A stretch of 64,000 bases of DNA from an uncultured Agathobacter sp. (GTDB taxonomy: Bacteria; Bacillota; Clostridia; Lachnospirales; Lachnospiraceae), in contig CAKRDT010000001.1 in NCBI GenBank assembly GCA_934316545.1, positions 62,001 to 126,000 on the forward strand, given 5' to 3'. The notes below the pieces were generated by a model, which worked only from the letters and a program-made list of their open reading frames with translations, had not been told where the DNA came from and made no database searches. The translations under genes and the position numbers were made by a program. Positions 28,257-37,195 of this stretch are shown one piece after another. Numbering within the stretch: position 1 is the first letter of the stretch; every line of letters starts with the position of its first letter.

Positions 28257-28285
28257 ATTCTAACAACGATTTTGCGCCTTGTCAA
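28257..28285 (-). promoter_or_regulatory. Promoter of the ABC exporter gene
   Basis: TTGACA (28285-28280) and TAGAAT (28262-28257) with a 17-base spacer. It overlaps the divergent promoter of the LUD gene. Confidence 0.7.
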
Positions 28286-28307
28286 AAACTTATGAAAGTT
28301 TTATCAT
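28279..28307 (+). promoter_or_regulatory. Promoter of the LUD-domain gene
   Basis: TTGTCA and TATCAT with a 17-base spacer on the plus strand. The -35 box shares bases with the -35 box of the divergent ABC gene, so the two promoters should compete for polymerase. Confidence 0.55.
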
Positions 28308-28355
28308 AAAAAGCACCTTAAGCGTATCACATCTTACTGATAAGGAGGTTTTACA

Positions 28356-28994
28356 ATGACCGTAAAAGAACAATATAACAAAACTCTGGCAGATACACTG
28401 ATTCAGAATCTTAAGAAACGCCAGATCGAAGGATTCTACTGCGCAACCATAGAAGAAGCCAAAGCCAAGGCACTCTCCTTCGTTGCCGCCGATGCAGCCG
28501 TTGCATTCGGAGGTTCCATGACACTCGCAGAAAGCGGTATTTTGGATGCGCTCCGCGCCAAAAGCGACATTCATCTGATTGACCGCAACAATGCAAAGAC
28601 ACCGGAAGAAACAAAGCAGATGTACCGTGACGCATTCTCCGCCGACACTTACTTTATGAGTACCAATGCCATCACCCTCGACGGTGAACTCATCAATATC
28701 GATGGCAACGGCAACCGTATCGCCGCACTCATCTACGGACCGGATCAGGTGATTATCGTTGCCGGACTCAATAAAGTTACCGCAAACGTAGAGGACGGTA
28801 TCCGCCGCGTCAGAAACTGTGCGACGCCGCCGAACTGCATCCGTCTTAATAAAAAGACACCTTGTGCGGCAACCGGAAGATGTGCCGACTGCCTCTCACC
28901 GGAAGGCATCTGCAACCAGATTGTCATCACACGACGAAGCGGAAACCCTGACCGCATCAAAGTCATTCTCATCGGGGAATCACTCGGATATTAA
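28356..28994 (+). CDS. LUD-domain (DUF162, LutC-like) protein
   Basis: A 212-residue protein of the LUD superfamily, which includes LutC of lactate utilisation. Recognisable features are the AVAFGGSMTLAESGILDALR segment near residue 47, VGx-like ALIYGPDQVIIVAGLNKVTA near residue 125, and the cysteine-containing CAATGRCADCLSPEGICNQI near residue 170. It stands alone without lutA or lutB, as is common for this subgroup in clostridia, so lactate oxidation cannot be claimed. An AAGGAGG site lies 8 bases before the ATG, and a strong terminator follows. Confidence 0.85.
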   Translation: MTVKEQYNKTLADTLIQNLKKRQIEGFYCATIEEAKAKALSFVAADAAVAFGGSMTLAESGILDALRAKSDIHLIDRNNAKTPEETKQMYRDAFSADTYFMSTNAITLDGELINIDGNGNRIAALIYGPDQVIIVAGLNKVTANVEDGIRRVRNCATPPNCIRLNKKTPCAATGRCADCLSPEGICNQIVITRRSGNPDRIKVILIGESLGY

Positions 28995-28995
28995 A

Positions 28996-29026
28996 AAACA
29001 CCCCTGGGAAAATCCCAGGGGTATTT
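28996..29026. terminator. Bidirectional terminator between LUD gene and rpsU
   Basis: Perfect 10-bp stem ACCCCTGGGA / TCCCAGGGGT with a 3-base loop. The minus-strand side is followed by six T, the plus side by ATTTC, so it mainly serves rpsU but also lies at the end of the LUD gene. Confidence 0.85.
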
Positions 29027-29035
29027 CAATACATA

Positions 29036-29212
29036 CTAGTTGTATTTTCTTTTTCTAGCAGCTTCAGACTTTTTCTTACGCTTTACGCTTGGCTTCTCGT
29101 AATGTTCTCTCTTACGAATCTCCTGCTGAATACCAGCCTTAGCGCAGTTTCTCTTGAAACGACGTAATGCGCTATCTAAAGTCTCGTTTTCTTTTACGAT
29201 TACACTAGACAT
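29036..29212 (-). CDS. rpsU: 30S ribosomal protein S21
   Basis: The 58-residue basic protein [20 protein letters not shown] followed by [20 protein letters not shown] and a Lys/Arg-rich tail is S21, a small-subunit protein near the anti-Shine-Dalgarno end of 16S rRNA. AGGTG lies shortly before the ATG and GGGAGG a little further up. It has its own promoter (29284-29311) and terminator. Confidence 0.97.
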   Translation of the reverse strand: MSSVIVKENETLDSALRRFKRNCAKAGIQQEIRKREHYEKPSVKRKKKSEAARKRKYN

Positions 29213-29283
29213 TCTACACCTAACCTCCCTCCAGTTGCGTATTGTGCATCAACTGTAAGGTAATCTTAATTGCACTATCGATT

Positions 29284-29311
29284 ATTTTAGCAAATTATCG
29301 CGATTTGTCAA
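29284..29311 (-). promoter_or_regulatory. Promoter of rpsU
   Basis: TTGACA and TAAAAT with a 16-base spacer, about 70 bases upstream of the rpsU start and just downstream of the alaS stop. Confidence 0.75.
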
Positions 29312-29347
29312 TAGGTTTTAACAACTTTGATCAAATTTGATAATTTT

Positions 29348-32008
29348 TTACTTTAACATTCCCTCTAACGCACTTGCAACTTCTGCGATTGCATCCGGAA
29401 TACCTGCCGGGTTCTTGCCTCCGGCCTGTGCCATATTCGGACGTCCGCCGCCGCCACCGCCGACCTTACCGGCAATTGCCTTAATGAGGTTGCCTGCATG
29501 TGCGCCCTGCTTCATCGCTGCATCGGTTGCCATCGCGATCAGGCTGACCTTGCCGTCACACTCGGAAGCGATCACAACAACGCCTTCGCCGAGCTTCTCC
29601 TTCAGCTGATCACCGAGATCACGCAGTCCGTTCATGTCAACACCTGCGACGCTTGCCGCAAGAAGCTTCACGCCCTTCACTTCCTGTACCTGATCCATAA
29701 CATCGCCAAGTGCATCCTTGGCAGCTTTACTCTTAAGTGACTCATTCTCACTCTGTAAAGCTTTCAGTTCAGCAGTCAGATGCTCCAGTCTCTCTGCAAG
29801 ATTAGCCGGAGTGGACTTCACAACCTTAGCGGCTGCCTCAAATTCCTCCTCCATCTTCTTATAATAAGCAAGTACGTTGTCACCGGTCAACGCCTCAATA
29901 CGGCGCACTCCTGCTGCAACACCGCTCTCCGAAAGGATCTTGAATGCCTTGATATCTGCGGTATTCTTTACATGGGTACCACCACAGAATTCCTTGGAGA
30001 AATCGCCCATCGATACGACACGGACCGTCTCGCCGTACTTTTCTCCGAAGAGAGCCATCGCACCGGTCTTCTTTGCCTCATCAACGGTCATAATATCGGT
30101 TGTTACCGGAATCGCCTCGTTGATCTTCTCGTTGACCATATCCTCAACCTTTTTGAGTTCTTCCGGTGTCATTGCTGCAAAATGCGTAAAGTCAAATCTT
30201 GTACGCTCGCTGTCCTGATAAGAACCGGCCTGCTCAACATGTGTTCCTAAGACTTCACGAAGCGCTTTCTGCATCAAATGTGTTGCGGAATGGTTTGCAC
30301 AGGTCTGTGCACGAAGCTTCGCATCCACAACAAGCTCTACTTCCTCGCCAACATGAATCATGCCGGATACCATATGTCCGATATGTCCGTATTTGCCGCC
30401 GAGAAGCTTGATGGTATCTTCCACTGCAAACTCACCGTCCGCGGTGCGGATGATACCCTTATCTCCCTGCTGTCCACCCATGGTCGCATAGAACGGAGTC
30501 TTGTCCACGATGATCGTTCCGTTGTCTCCGTCAGAAAGTGCATCAACGATCTCACTCTCGGTTGTCATAACGGATACGTTGGACTTGTATGTCAGGTTAT
30601 CGTATCCAACGAATTCGGTTGTGATCGCCGGATCAATCTGCTCGTAAACAGTAGCATCCGCACCCATGTAGTTTGTCACCTTACGGGCGTTTCTCGCCTT
30701 CTGTCTCTGTTCCTCCATGCATGCCTTAAACTCATCCTCGTTGTAGGTAAATCCCTTCTCCTCAAGGATTTCTTCGGTTAAGTCTACCGGGAATCCGTAA
30801 GTATCGTATAACTTAAAGGTATCGGCTCCGGATAACTCCTTCTTGCCTTCCTTTTTCATCTCATCCATCAGATCCGAGAGGATTGCAAGTCCCTGATCGA
30901 TCGTCTTATTGAACTTCTCTTCTTCCTGTGTCAGTACCTTGAAGATGAAATCCTTCTTCTCTTCCAGTTCCGGATATCCGTCCTTGCTCTCATTGATAAC
31001 GGTTTCTGAAAGCTTGGCAAGGAATAATCCGTCGATACCGAGCATCTTTCCGTGGCGGGCCGCGCGGCGGATCAGACGGCGCAGAACGTAGCCTCTTCCC
31101 TCGTTACTTGGCATAACACCGTCGGATACAAGAAATGTTGAAGAACGGATATGGTCTGTGATCAGACGAATGGATACATCATCCATCGCATCGACCTGAT
31201 ACTTCTTGCCGCACATCTCGCAGATCTTGTCGCGGATAGCCTTCATCGTATCAATGTCAAAAACGGAATCAACATCCTGCATAACAACCGCAAGACGCTC
31301 CAGTCCCATACCGGTATCAATATTCTTCTGAGCCAGCTCGGTGTAACCACCCTTGCCGTCTCCCTCAAACTGTGTAAATACGTTGTTCCATACTTCCATG
31401 AAGCGGTCACAGTCACAGCCTACCTTGCAATCCGGCTTGCCGCATCCGTATTTTTCTCCACGGTCGTAATAGATCTCGGAACAAGGTCCGCAAGGTCCTG
31501 CTCCATGCTCCCAGAAGTTATCACACTCTCCGGTTTCCGGATCACGATAAAAGCGTGTGATACGGTCTCCCGGCACACCGACTTCCTTTGTCCAGATATC
31601 GTATGCCTCATCATCCTCTCCGTAGATGGAAGGATACAGACGATCCTTCTCCAGTCCGAGAACCTCTGTTAAGAATTCCCATGACCACGTGATCGCCTCA
31701 TGTTTAAAATAATCACCGAAAGAAAAGTTACCAAGCATCTCAAAAAAAGTAAGATGACGGGCTGTTTTACCCACGTTCTCGATATCACCGGTACGCACGC
31801 ACTTCTGGCATGTCGTCACACGTCTTCTCGGTGGAATCTCCTGTCCTGTAAAATATGGCTTCAGCGGTGCCATTCCCGCATTGATCAGTAATAAGCTGTT
31901 GTCATTGTGCGGCACTAATGAAAAGCTTTTCATTGCAAGATGTCCCTTGCTCTCGAAAAAGTTAAGATACATCCGGCGCAGCTCATTTACGCCATAACTT
32001 TTTTTCAT
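29348..32008 (-). CDS. alaS: Alanyl-tRNA synthetase
   Basis: A full-length class II enzyme of 886 residues that charges tRNA-Ala. The N-terminal catalytic core includes FFESKGHLAMKSFSLVPHND and GRGYVLRRLIRRAARHG. The editing domain has the zinc-binding HSATHLMQKAL (near residue 560) and CGGTHVKNTADI. A DHHA1/C-Ala region ends in GKVGGGGGGRPNMAQAG. The ATG at 32008 follows GGAGG at 8 bases. It follows a 53-aa membrane protein gene that shares its promoter. No T-box leader is visible in front of it. Confidence 0.97.
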   Translation of the reverse strand: MKKSYGVNELRRMYLNFFESKGHLAMKSFSLVPHNDNSLLLINAGMAPLKPYFTGQEIPPRRRVTTCQKCVRTGDIENVGKTARHLTFFEMLGNFSFGDYFKHEAITWSWEFLTEVLGLEKDRLYPSIYGEDDEAYDIWTKEVGVPGDRITRFYRDPETGECDNFWEHGAGPCGPCSEIYYDRGEKYGCGKPDCKVGCDCDRFMEVWNNVFTQFEGDGKGGYTELAQKNIDTGMGLERLAVVMQDVDSVFDIDTMKAIRDKICEMCGKKYQVDAMDDVSIRLITDHIRSSTFLVSDGVMPSNEGRGYVLRRLIRRAARHGKMLGIDGLFLAKLSETVINESKDGYPELEEKKDFIFKVLTQEEEKFNKTIDQGLAILSDLMDEMKKEGKKELSGADTFKLYDTYGFPVDLTEEILEEKGFTYNEDEFKACMEEQRQKARNARKVTNYMGADATVYEQIDPAITTEFVGYDNLTYKSNVSVMTTESEIVDALSDGDNGTIIVDKTPFYATMGGQQGDKGIIRTADGEFAVEDTIKLLGGKYGHIGHMVSGMIHVGEEVELVVDAKLRAQTCANHSATHLMQKALREVLGTHVEQAGSYQDSERTRFDFTHFAAMTPEELKKVEDMVNEKINEAIPVTTDIMTVDEAKKTGAMALFGEKYGETVRVVSMGDFSKEFCGGTHVKNTADIKAFKILSESGVAAGVRRIEALTGDNVLAYYKKMEEEFEAAAKVVKSTPANLAERLEHLTAELKALQSENESLKSKAAKDALGDVMDQVQEVKGVKLLAASVAGVDMNGLRDLGDQLKEKLGEGVVVIASECDGKVSLIAMATDAAMKQGAHAGNLIKAIAGKVGGGGGGRPNMAQAGGKNPAGIPDAIAEVASALEGMLK

Positions 32009-32045
32009 TACCAATTCCTCCAAACCCGGTCGTTAACCGTTTGTT

Positions 32046-32207
32046 TTATTCTTCTGTTGTCTTTGAAGCAGCCTGTGTCTGTGCTGCTGTCTTTGCATCT
32101 TTTTTTCTGCGAAGACGGACACCAATAAATCCCCCAAGTCCACCAATTGCAGCCAATACAACCATAATCAACAGATACTGTGCGATACATAATAAAAAGT
32201 CACCCAT
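32046..32207 (-). CDS. Small single-span membrane protein (53 aa)
   Basis: MGDFLLCIAQYLLIMVVLAA begins a hydrophobic helix running to about residue 30, followed by basic RLRRKKDAK and an Ala/Gln/Thr-rich cytoplasmic tail. A clear GGAGGT site is 6 bases before the ATG, and a consensus promoter lies immediately upstream. It is the first gene of the transcript with alaS, 37 bases apart. No family recognised. The strong expression signals argue that it is real. Confidence 0.7.
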   Translation of the reverse strand: MGDFLLCIAQYLLIMVVLAAIGGLGGFIGVRLRRKKDAKTAAQTQAASKTTEE

Positions 32208-32230
32208 ACTGCTACCTCCTAAACTACTAT

Positions 32231-32259
32231 ATTATAAATGAACTGTTTGCAAAATTCAA
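32231..32259 (-). promoter_or_regulatory. Promoter of the small membrane protein and alaS
   Basis: TTGAAT and TATAAT with a 17-base spacer, about 24 bases upstream of the 53-aa ORF start. Confidence 0.75.
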
Positions 32260-32273
32260 TATCTAACCACGCG

Positions 32274-33029
32274 TTACATCTCACCAAACGGGAAAACCTG
32301 ATTTTCACGCAGAGTCTCGATCAGGCGGTTCGCCATCCCAAGGTTTGTGATCCGCTTCTTGTAATCCCTGATGCCACTGTAGTCCTGCCACATATGCATC
32401 GGAAATACAAATTCCGCATCGGTGTTCTTAAGGAAGAAATCCAGCCCGTTAAACTGGTACTCGCCGAGCCGCGGATCTGCCGGTACGAAAGCGATATTGA
32501 TCGGTTTTCCGCTGAGCTTGCGGATTTCATGCTGATACGCACGTTTCATCTTGCCATTGATCAGCTCGCCGACGCCTTCCATCTTCCAGTCGCTTAAGTC
32601 TCCCGCATGGAACAAACTGACTCCGTTCGTTGTCACGTAGAAAGCAACTCCGGCATCCGTGGAAGTCAGTGTACGGATTTTCAGATCATCGATCTCATAT
32701 TCCTTCTCCGGCACAACAAACGTCACACGCTCACGCACCTTCGGGTCGATTCCGTGTTTTTTTAAGAAATTCGGACTGATCCGGATATCCTTTGATAAAA
32801 TGTAATGAATATTTTCGTACTGATCCGCCATCCGCAGGATATCCATATCAAAGTGGTCCTGATGCTTATGACTGGCAAACATATAGATCTTCGTATCCGG
32901 CTCATAGGTCGGCAGCTTGCCGGTAAACGTATACCCGTTCACGCGGTCTCCGTTGAAATAATCAAAGATCAGTACCTTGTCGTCCACTTCCACAAGAAAG
33001 CAGCTGTGATGTATAAAAATTACCTGCAT
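32274..33029 (-). CDS. Metallo-beta-lactamase-fold hydrolase
   Basis: A 251-residue protein with the MBL metal motif SHKHQDHFD (HxHxDH) near residue 53, a downstream histidine in SLFHAGDLSDWK near residue 140, and a final PMHMWQDY near residue 213. It resembles the UlaG/YtnP-like MBL proteins. Its start overlaps the end of the purine nucleoside phosphorylase gene by ten bases, so the two are coupled. The substrate is not apparent; a nucleotide- or sugar-phosphate ester is possible from context. Confidence 0.8.
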   Translation of the reverse strand: MQVIFIHHSCFLVEVDDKVLIFDYFNGDRVNGYTFTGKLPTYEPDTKIYMFASHKHQDHFDMDILRMADQYENIHYILSKDIRISPNFLKKHGIDPKVRERVTFVVPEKEYEIDDLKIRTLTSTDAGVAFYVTTNGVSLFHAGDLSDWKMEGVGELINGKMKRAYQHEIRKLSGKPINIAFVPADPRLGEYQFNGLDFFLKNTDAEFVFPMHMWQDYSGIRDYKKRITNLGMANRLIETLRENQVFPFGEM

Positions 33030-33856
33030 GCTCTTCCAATCTCCTTTATCAAAGCAGTAATAAGTGCCTTAAACTTCGGTGCCGCAGCATCCGCCGACTT
33101 CTGCACTTCTTCATGCGATAACGGTTCCGGCGAGATACCGCACGCCAGATTCGAGATACAGGAAATTCCCACGATCTGCATTCCCATATGGTTGGCTGCA
33201 ACCGCCTCGCATGCCGTACTCATTCCTACCGCATCGGCTCCCAGAATGCGTGCCATCGCAACCTCCTGCGGCGACTCGTATGCCGGTCCCGTAAACTGAA
33301 GGTACGTTCCTTCCTTTAGATCAATGCCAAGTTCACTGGCGCATTTTCTTGCGGCAAGGATCAGTTTCCGGTCATAGATCTCACTCATATCCGGAAAACG
33401 TGCCCCAAGTTCATCGATGTTTGGTCCGATGAGCGGCGAAGGCACAAAGCTTGCGATCTGTCCCGTAATCAGCATCAGATCACCGGCATGCATGCCCTGT
33501 TGAATACCCCCGGCTGCATTCGTAAGAATCAGGGTTTTCGCTCCCAGCAGCTTCATCAGTCTCGTCGGCAACACCACATCCGTCATCGGATAGCCCTCAT
33601 AATAATGCACCCGTCCCTGCATGCACACAACCGGTATCTCATCTACATAGCCAAAGATAAACCGACCGGCATGTCCCGGAACCGTCGACACCGGAAAGTC
33701 CTCGATGTCATGGTAATCGATCACCTTTTCCACCCGGATATTCCCGGCATAATCGCCAAGTCCGGAACCAAGTATAAGCGCAACTTCCGGCACAAAATCC
33801 GTCTGCGTGCGCACGCTCTCAAAACATCTTTTCAGCTTGTCATACACTTCACTCAT
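33020..33856 (-). CDS. Purine-nucleoside phosphorylase (type I, trimeric)
   Basis: Phosphorolysis of inosine and guanosine in purine salvage. The 278-residue protein has ALILGSGLGDYAG near residue 27, the substrate-site segments GRVHYYEGYPM and LTNAAGGIQ, and GADAVGMSTACEAVAANHMG near residue 210, all diagnostic of the PunA/NP-II family. The ATG at 33856 follows GGAGAGG. A clear promoter is at 33923-33951. The coupled downstream MBL gene suggests a two-gene unit. Confidence 0.93.
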   Translation of the reverse strand: MSEVYDKLKRCFESVRTQTDFVPEVALILGSGLGDYAGNIRVEKVIDYHDIEDFPVSTVPGHAGRFIFGYVDEIPVVCMQGRVHYYEGYPMTDVVLPTRLMKLLGAKTLILTNAAGGIQQGMHAGDLMLITGQIASFVPSPLIGPNIDELGARFPDMSEIYDRKLILAARKCASELGIDLKEGTYLQFTGPAYESPQEVAMARILGADAVGMSTACEAVAANHMGMQIVGISCISNLACGISPEPLSHEEVQKSADAAAPKFKALITALIKEIGRACR

Positions 33857-33922
33857 TCTATTCCTCTCCTTATCACCGCTTCCCCTTTCTTCCATGGTCC
33901 GGCGCGGTGCTTTGCTACGCTC

Positions 33923-33951
33923 ATTATAACAGATGCCCCGCTAAAATCCAA
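33923..33951 (-). promoter_or_regulatory. Promoter of the purine nucleoside phosphorylase operon
   Basis: TTGGAT and TATAAT with a 17-base spacer on the minus strand, between the MATE gene end and the phosphorylase start. Confidence 0.7.
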
Positions 33952-34012
33952 CGCCGATATCATGCGGATACCAATCTTACGTTGTGCCCGAAAAGTCCTG
34001 TTCCATGCAAGA

Positions 34013-35362
34013 TTACAGATTCAGATCGCGCACCGTCCTGCGATAGATGTAAACAAAATAAAGCACTTCCGGAATACCCGTAATCAGCCACGATACCCCA
34101 TACAGCAGATAGATGGATGTCGTCGTTCCAAATGCTGCAAACACGGTATAGATCCAGACAATGCGGAATACACACGAACCGAGGATCATAATGATGGTCG
34201 GGATAACCGTTTTGCCGAGCGCACGCGTAGCTGCGGTCGTACAATCCATCGGAGCAGACAGCCAATAACACAGCCCCATGATCACAAGTCTGTCCATTCC
34301 CGCCGCAATCACATTCTTCTCATTTGCAAAAAGCCCCAGGAACTGATGACCGAATAGCACAAGAAGAAGTCCCACAATGACAGCGATCAGCGTCGAATAC
34401 AATAAGCTGATCAGATAACTTTTGATTACACGATCCTTATTCCTCGCACCGAGGTTCTGTCCCATAAAAGTACCGCACACCGTATAAAACGCCGCCATAA
34501 CATCATATACAAGATTATCCGCATTCATCGCCGCCGAATTACCGGCAACAACCGTGGCACTGAACGAATTGACACCGCTTTGCACAAAGAGATTCGCCAC
34601 ACTGTAAATCATATACTGAAACGCAGACGGAATACCAATCTGCAGAATACGTTTTGCCTTCTGGGTTGCAAGACGCATCTCACTCCACCGGAGCCGGTAG
34701 AGTTCATGACTGCGGAACAGATCCTTTACGATCAGAAATGCAGACACATACTGTGAAATCGCAGATGCCGCTGCCACACCCCGGACATCGATCTTTAAAA
34801 CAATCACAAAAAACAGATTCAGGATCACATTGAGTATACCTGCGATCGTAAGATACAGCAGAGGTTTCTTCGTATTCCCGCCCGCACTGAATACGGCATT
34901 GCCGAAATTGTAAAGGGACAACGCCGGCATTCCCAAAAAGTAAATATGCAGATATGCCACTGCCCCATTGATCAGTTCCTCTTTCGTATTCAAAAGCTGC
35001 AGGATAGGCCTTGCAAACACCATCCCAACCGTCAGAAGCATAAGTCCCGCAATCAGGCTGATGATTGCAGCCGAGTGCACCGTCTCCGAAACATCCTTCT
35101 TCGACTTGGATCCGATTGCGAGAGCCGTCAATACATTGATTCCTCCCGCCAGACCAATGGGTACCGCAAGAAAAAGTGTAAGAAGGATCGAGGTAGAACC
35201 AACCGATCCGAGCGCATTGGCGCCGGCAAATTTGCCGACCACCGCCACATCCGATATATTAAACAGAACCTGCAACAGGTTCGACATCATAAGCGGAAGA
35301 CTCAGAAACAAAATCTGTTTTGGGAGCTTTCCGACGGTTAAATCACTGCTTGTGTTACTCAT
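34013..35362 (-). CDS. MATE-family efflux transporter
   Basis: A 449-residue membrane protein with twelve hydrophobic segments and the internal two-fold arrangement of MATE transporters. Family segments include SLPLMMSNLLQVLFNISDVA near residue 20 and GVNSFSATVVAGNSAAMNAD in the second half. These proteins export cationic drugs or metabolites using a sodium or proton gradient. AAAGGTG precedes the ATG. A good promoter is at 35396-35424. Substrate unknown. Confidence 0.92.
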   Translation of the reverse strand: MSNTSSDLTVGKLPKQILFLSLPLMMSNLLQVLFNISDVAVVGKFAGANALGSVGSTSILLTLFLAVPIGLAGGINVLTALAIGSKSKKDVSETVHSAAIISLIAGLMLLTVGMVFARPILQLLNTKEELINGAVAYLHIYFLGMPALSLYNFGNAVFSAGGNTKKPLLYLTIAGILNVILNLFFVIVLKIDVRGVAAASAISQYVSAFLIVKDLFRSHELYRLRWSEMRLATQKAKRILQIGIPSAFQYMIYSVANLFVQSGVNSFSATVVAGNSAAMNADNLVYDVMAAFYTVCGTFMGQNLGARNKDRVIKSYLISLLYSTLIAVIVGLLLVLFGHQFLGLFANEKNVIAAGMDRLVIMGLCYWLSAPMDCTTAATRALGKTVIPTIIMILGSCVFRIVWIYTVFAAFGTTTSIYLLYGVSWLITGIPEVLYFVYIYRRTVRDLNL

Positions 35363-35395
35363 CTGAATTCACCTTTTCTATTATCGATTTTACAA

Positions 35396-35424
35396 TCATA
35401 TACCCATTTTAATACCCCGACAAG
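35396..35424 (-). promoter_or_regulatory. Promoter of the MATE transporter gene
   Basis: TTGTCG and TATGAT with a 17-base spacer. The divergent ABC-F gene starts 147 bases further right; its own promoter was not clear, as the TTGACA at 35458 lacks a good -10 box. Confidence 0.55.
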
Positions 35425-35570
35425 AGGTTAAAAACAAAATTTCTTTCCAAATTTCAATTGACATGATAGAATTAGAAATACGCTTTGCAAATCAGCCGTT
35501 TCAAGATATTTGTGATACGCTGCAAACGCATGAATGGTAACGGCAGACTTCCCCATAAAGTGAGGTAATT

Positions 35571-37127
35571 ATGAGTATATTAAATGTTGAACACTTAAAT
35601 CATGGATTCGGAGACCGCGCTATCCTAAAGGACGTCACATTCCGCCTGTTAAAAGGCGAACATGTCGGCTTCGTCGGTGCAAACGGCGAGGGCAAATCCA
35701 CGTTTATGAATATTATCACGGGACACTTACAGCCGGATGAAGGCAAGATCGAATGGGCGAAAAATATTCACGTCGGCTATCTCGACCAGCACGCGGTACT
35801 GGAGAAGGGACAGACGATCTATGATGTGCTAAAAGCGGCTTTTGCATCGCTTTTTGCATTGGAAGAAAAAATGAATGCGATCTGTGATCACATGGGCGAC
35901 GCATCGCCGGAGGAACTCGATGCCATGATGGCGGAGCTCGGCGAGATTCAGGACACGCTTGACTCCCACGATTTCTATATTATCGATACGAAAATTGAGG
36001 AGGTAGCCCGTGCATTGGGACTGATCGACATCGGACTTGAGCGTGACGTCACGGAGCTCAGCGGCGGTCAGCGTACCAAAGTTCTCCTCGGCAAACTTCT
36101 TCTTGAGAAGCCGGATATCCTGCTACTTGACGAGCCGACCAACTATCTGGATGAATCGCATATCGAGTGGCTGAAACGCTATTTAAATGATTATGAGAAC
36201 GCGTTCATCCTGATCTCACACGATATTGTGTTTCTCAACAGTGTCATCAATCTGATCTATCACATTGACAACGGAGAGCTCACACGCTACGTTGGAAACT
36301 ACGACGATTTCATGCGTGTCTACGAGGTGAAAAAAGCGCAGCTTGAGGCCGCCTACAAGAAGCAGCAACAGGAAATCAGTGAGTTAAAGGACTTCGTTGC
36401 CAGAAATAAAGCAAGAGTTGCGACAAGAAATATGGCGATGTCCCGCCAGAAAAAGTTAGATAAGATGGATGTCATCGAACTTGCCGCCGACAAGCCAAAG
36501 CCGGAATTCCGGTTCCTTGAGGCGCGCACACCGTCCAAGTTTCTCTTTGAGACCAAAGATCTTGTGATCGGCTACGATGAGCCTCTCTCCCGCCCGCTCA
36601 ATCTCATTATGGAGCGTGGTCAGAAAATTGCGATGATCGGTGCCAACGGAATCGGAAAGACGACGCTTCTCAAAAGTATCATGGGTTATATCAAACCGTA
36701 CTCCGGCAGCTCACACCTTGGTGATTACCTGTATCCGGGCTATTTTGAGCAGGAGAAAAAATATGAGACAAACATTACCTGTATGGAAGAGATCTGGGAT
36801 GAATTTCCATCCATGAACCAGTATGAGGTGCGCTCCGCACTGGCCAAATGCGGACTGATGGCCAAACATATCGAGAGTCTGATGAAAGTATTAAGCGGCG
36901 GCGAACAGGCGAAAGTACGCCTCTGCAAACTGATCAACCGCGAGACGAACCTTCTCCTTCTCGACGAGCCAACGAACCATCTGGACGTCGATGCCAAAGA
37001 AGAATTAAAGCGTGCGCTGATCGCATACAAAGGAAGTATCCTTCTCATCTGTCACGAACCGGAATTCTACGAAGATATCGTAACCGATATCTGGGATTGC
37101 GAAGAATGGACAACCAAGGCACTCTAA
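35571..37127 (+). CDS. ABC-F family ATPase (ribosome-associated type)
   Basis: A 518-residue cytoplasmic protein with two ABC nucleotide-binding domains and no membrane segment. Walker A motifs are GANGEGKSTFMNI and GANGIGKTTLLKS; signatures are LSGGQRTKVLLGKLL and LSGGEQAKVRLCKLI; each is followed by a Walker B LLLLDEPTN. The interdomain linker is a charged coiled coil of about 80 residues (AYKKQQQEISELKDFVARNK onward), the P-site tRNA interaction motif of ABC-F proteins. Family members regulate translation or protect ribosomes from antibiotics. I see no antibiotic-responsive leader, so a housekeeping (YkpA/YbiT-like) member is more likely. Confidence 0.9.
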   Translation: MSILNVEHLNHGFGDRAILKDVTFRLLKGEHVGFVGANGEGKSTFMNIITGHLQPDEGKIEWAKNIHVGYLDQHAVLEKGQTIYDVLKAAFASLFALEEKMNAICDHMGDASPEELDAMMAELGEIQDTLDSHDFYIIDTKIEEVARALGLIDIGLERDVTELSGGQRTKVLLGKLLLEKPDILLLDEPTNYLDESHIEWLKRYLNDYENAFILISHDIVFLNSVINLIYHIDNGELTRYVGNYDDFMRVYEVKKAQLEAAYKKQQQEISELKDFVARNKARVATRNMAMSRQKKLDKMDVIELAADKPKPEFRFLEARTPSKFLFETKDLVIGYDEPLSRPLNLIMERGQKIAMIGANGIGKTTLLKSIMGYIKPYSGSSHLGDYLYPGYFEQEKKYETNITCMEEIWDEFPSMNQYEVRSALAKCGLMAKHIESLMKVLSGGEQAKVRLCKLINRETNLLLLDEPTNHLDVDAKEELKRALIAYKGSILLICHEPEFYEDIVTDIWDCEEWTTKAL

Positions 37128-37152
37128 AGTGCCCCGGTTGTCCATCCTTTTT
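37107..37152 (+). terminator. Terminator straddling the ABC-F stop codon
   Basis: GGACAACC..GGCACT pairs with AGTGCC..GGTTGTCC around a loop that contains the TAA stop; TCCTTTTT follows. The last codons of the gene thus form half of the stem. Confidence 0.85.
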
Positions 37153-37195
37153 CCCACAAATCTATTGCAATCTACGACGTTTTGATTTTGCCAAT

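Noticed and set aside
32208..32273. T-box leader before alaS
   Set aside because: The leader is too short and lacks the T-box sequence; the promoter lies directly before the small ORF.
33488..34357. 289-codon plus-strand open frame
   Set aside because: Antisense to the purine nucleoside phosphorylase and MATE genes; composition rich in His/Arg without a family pattern.
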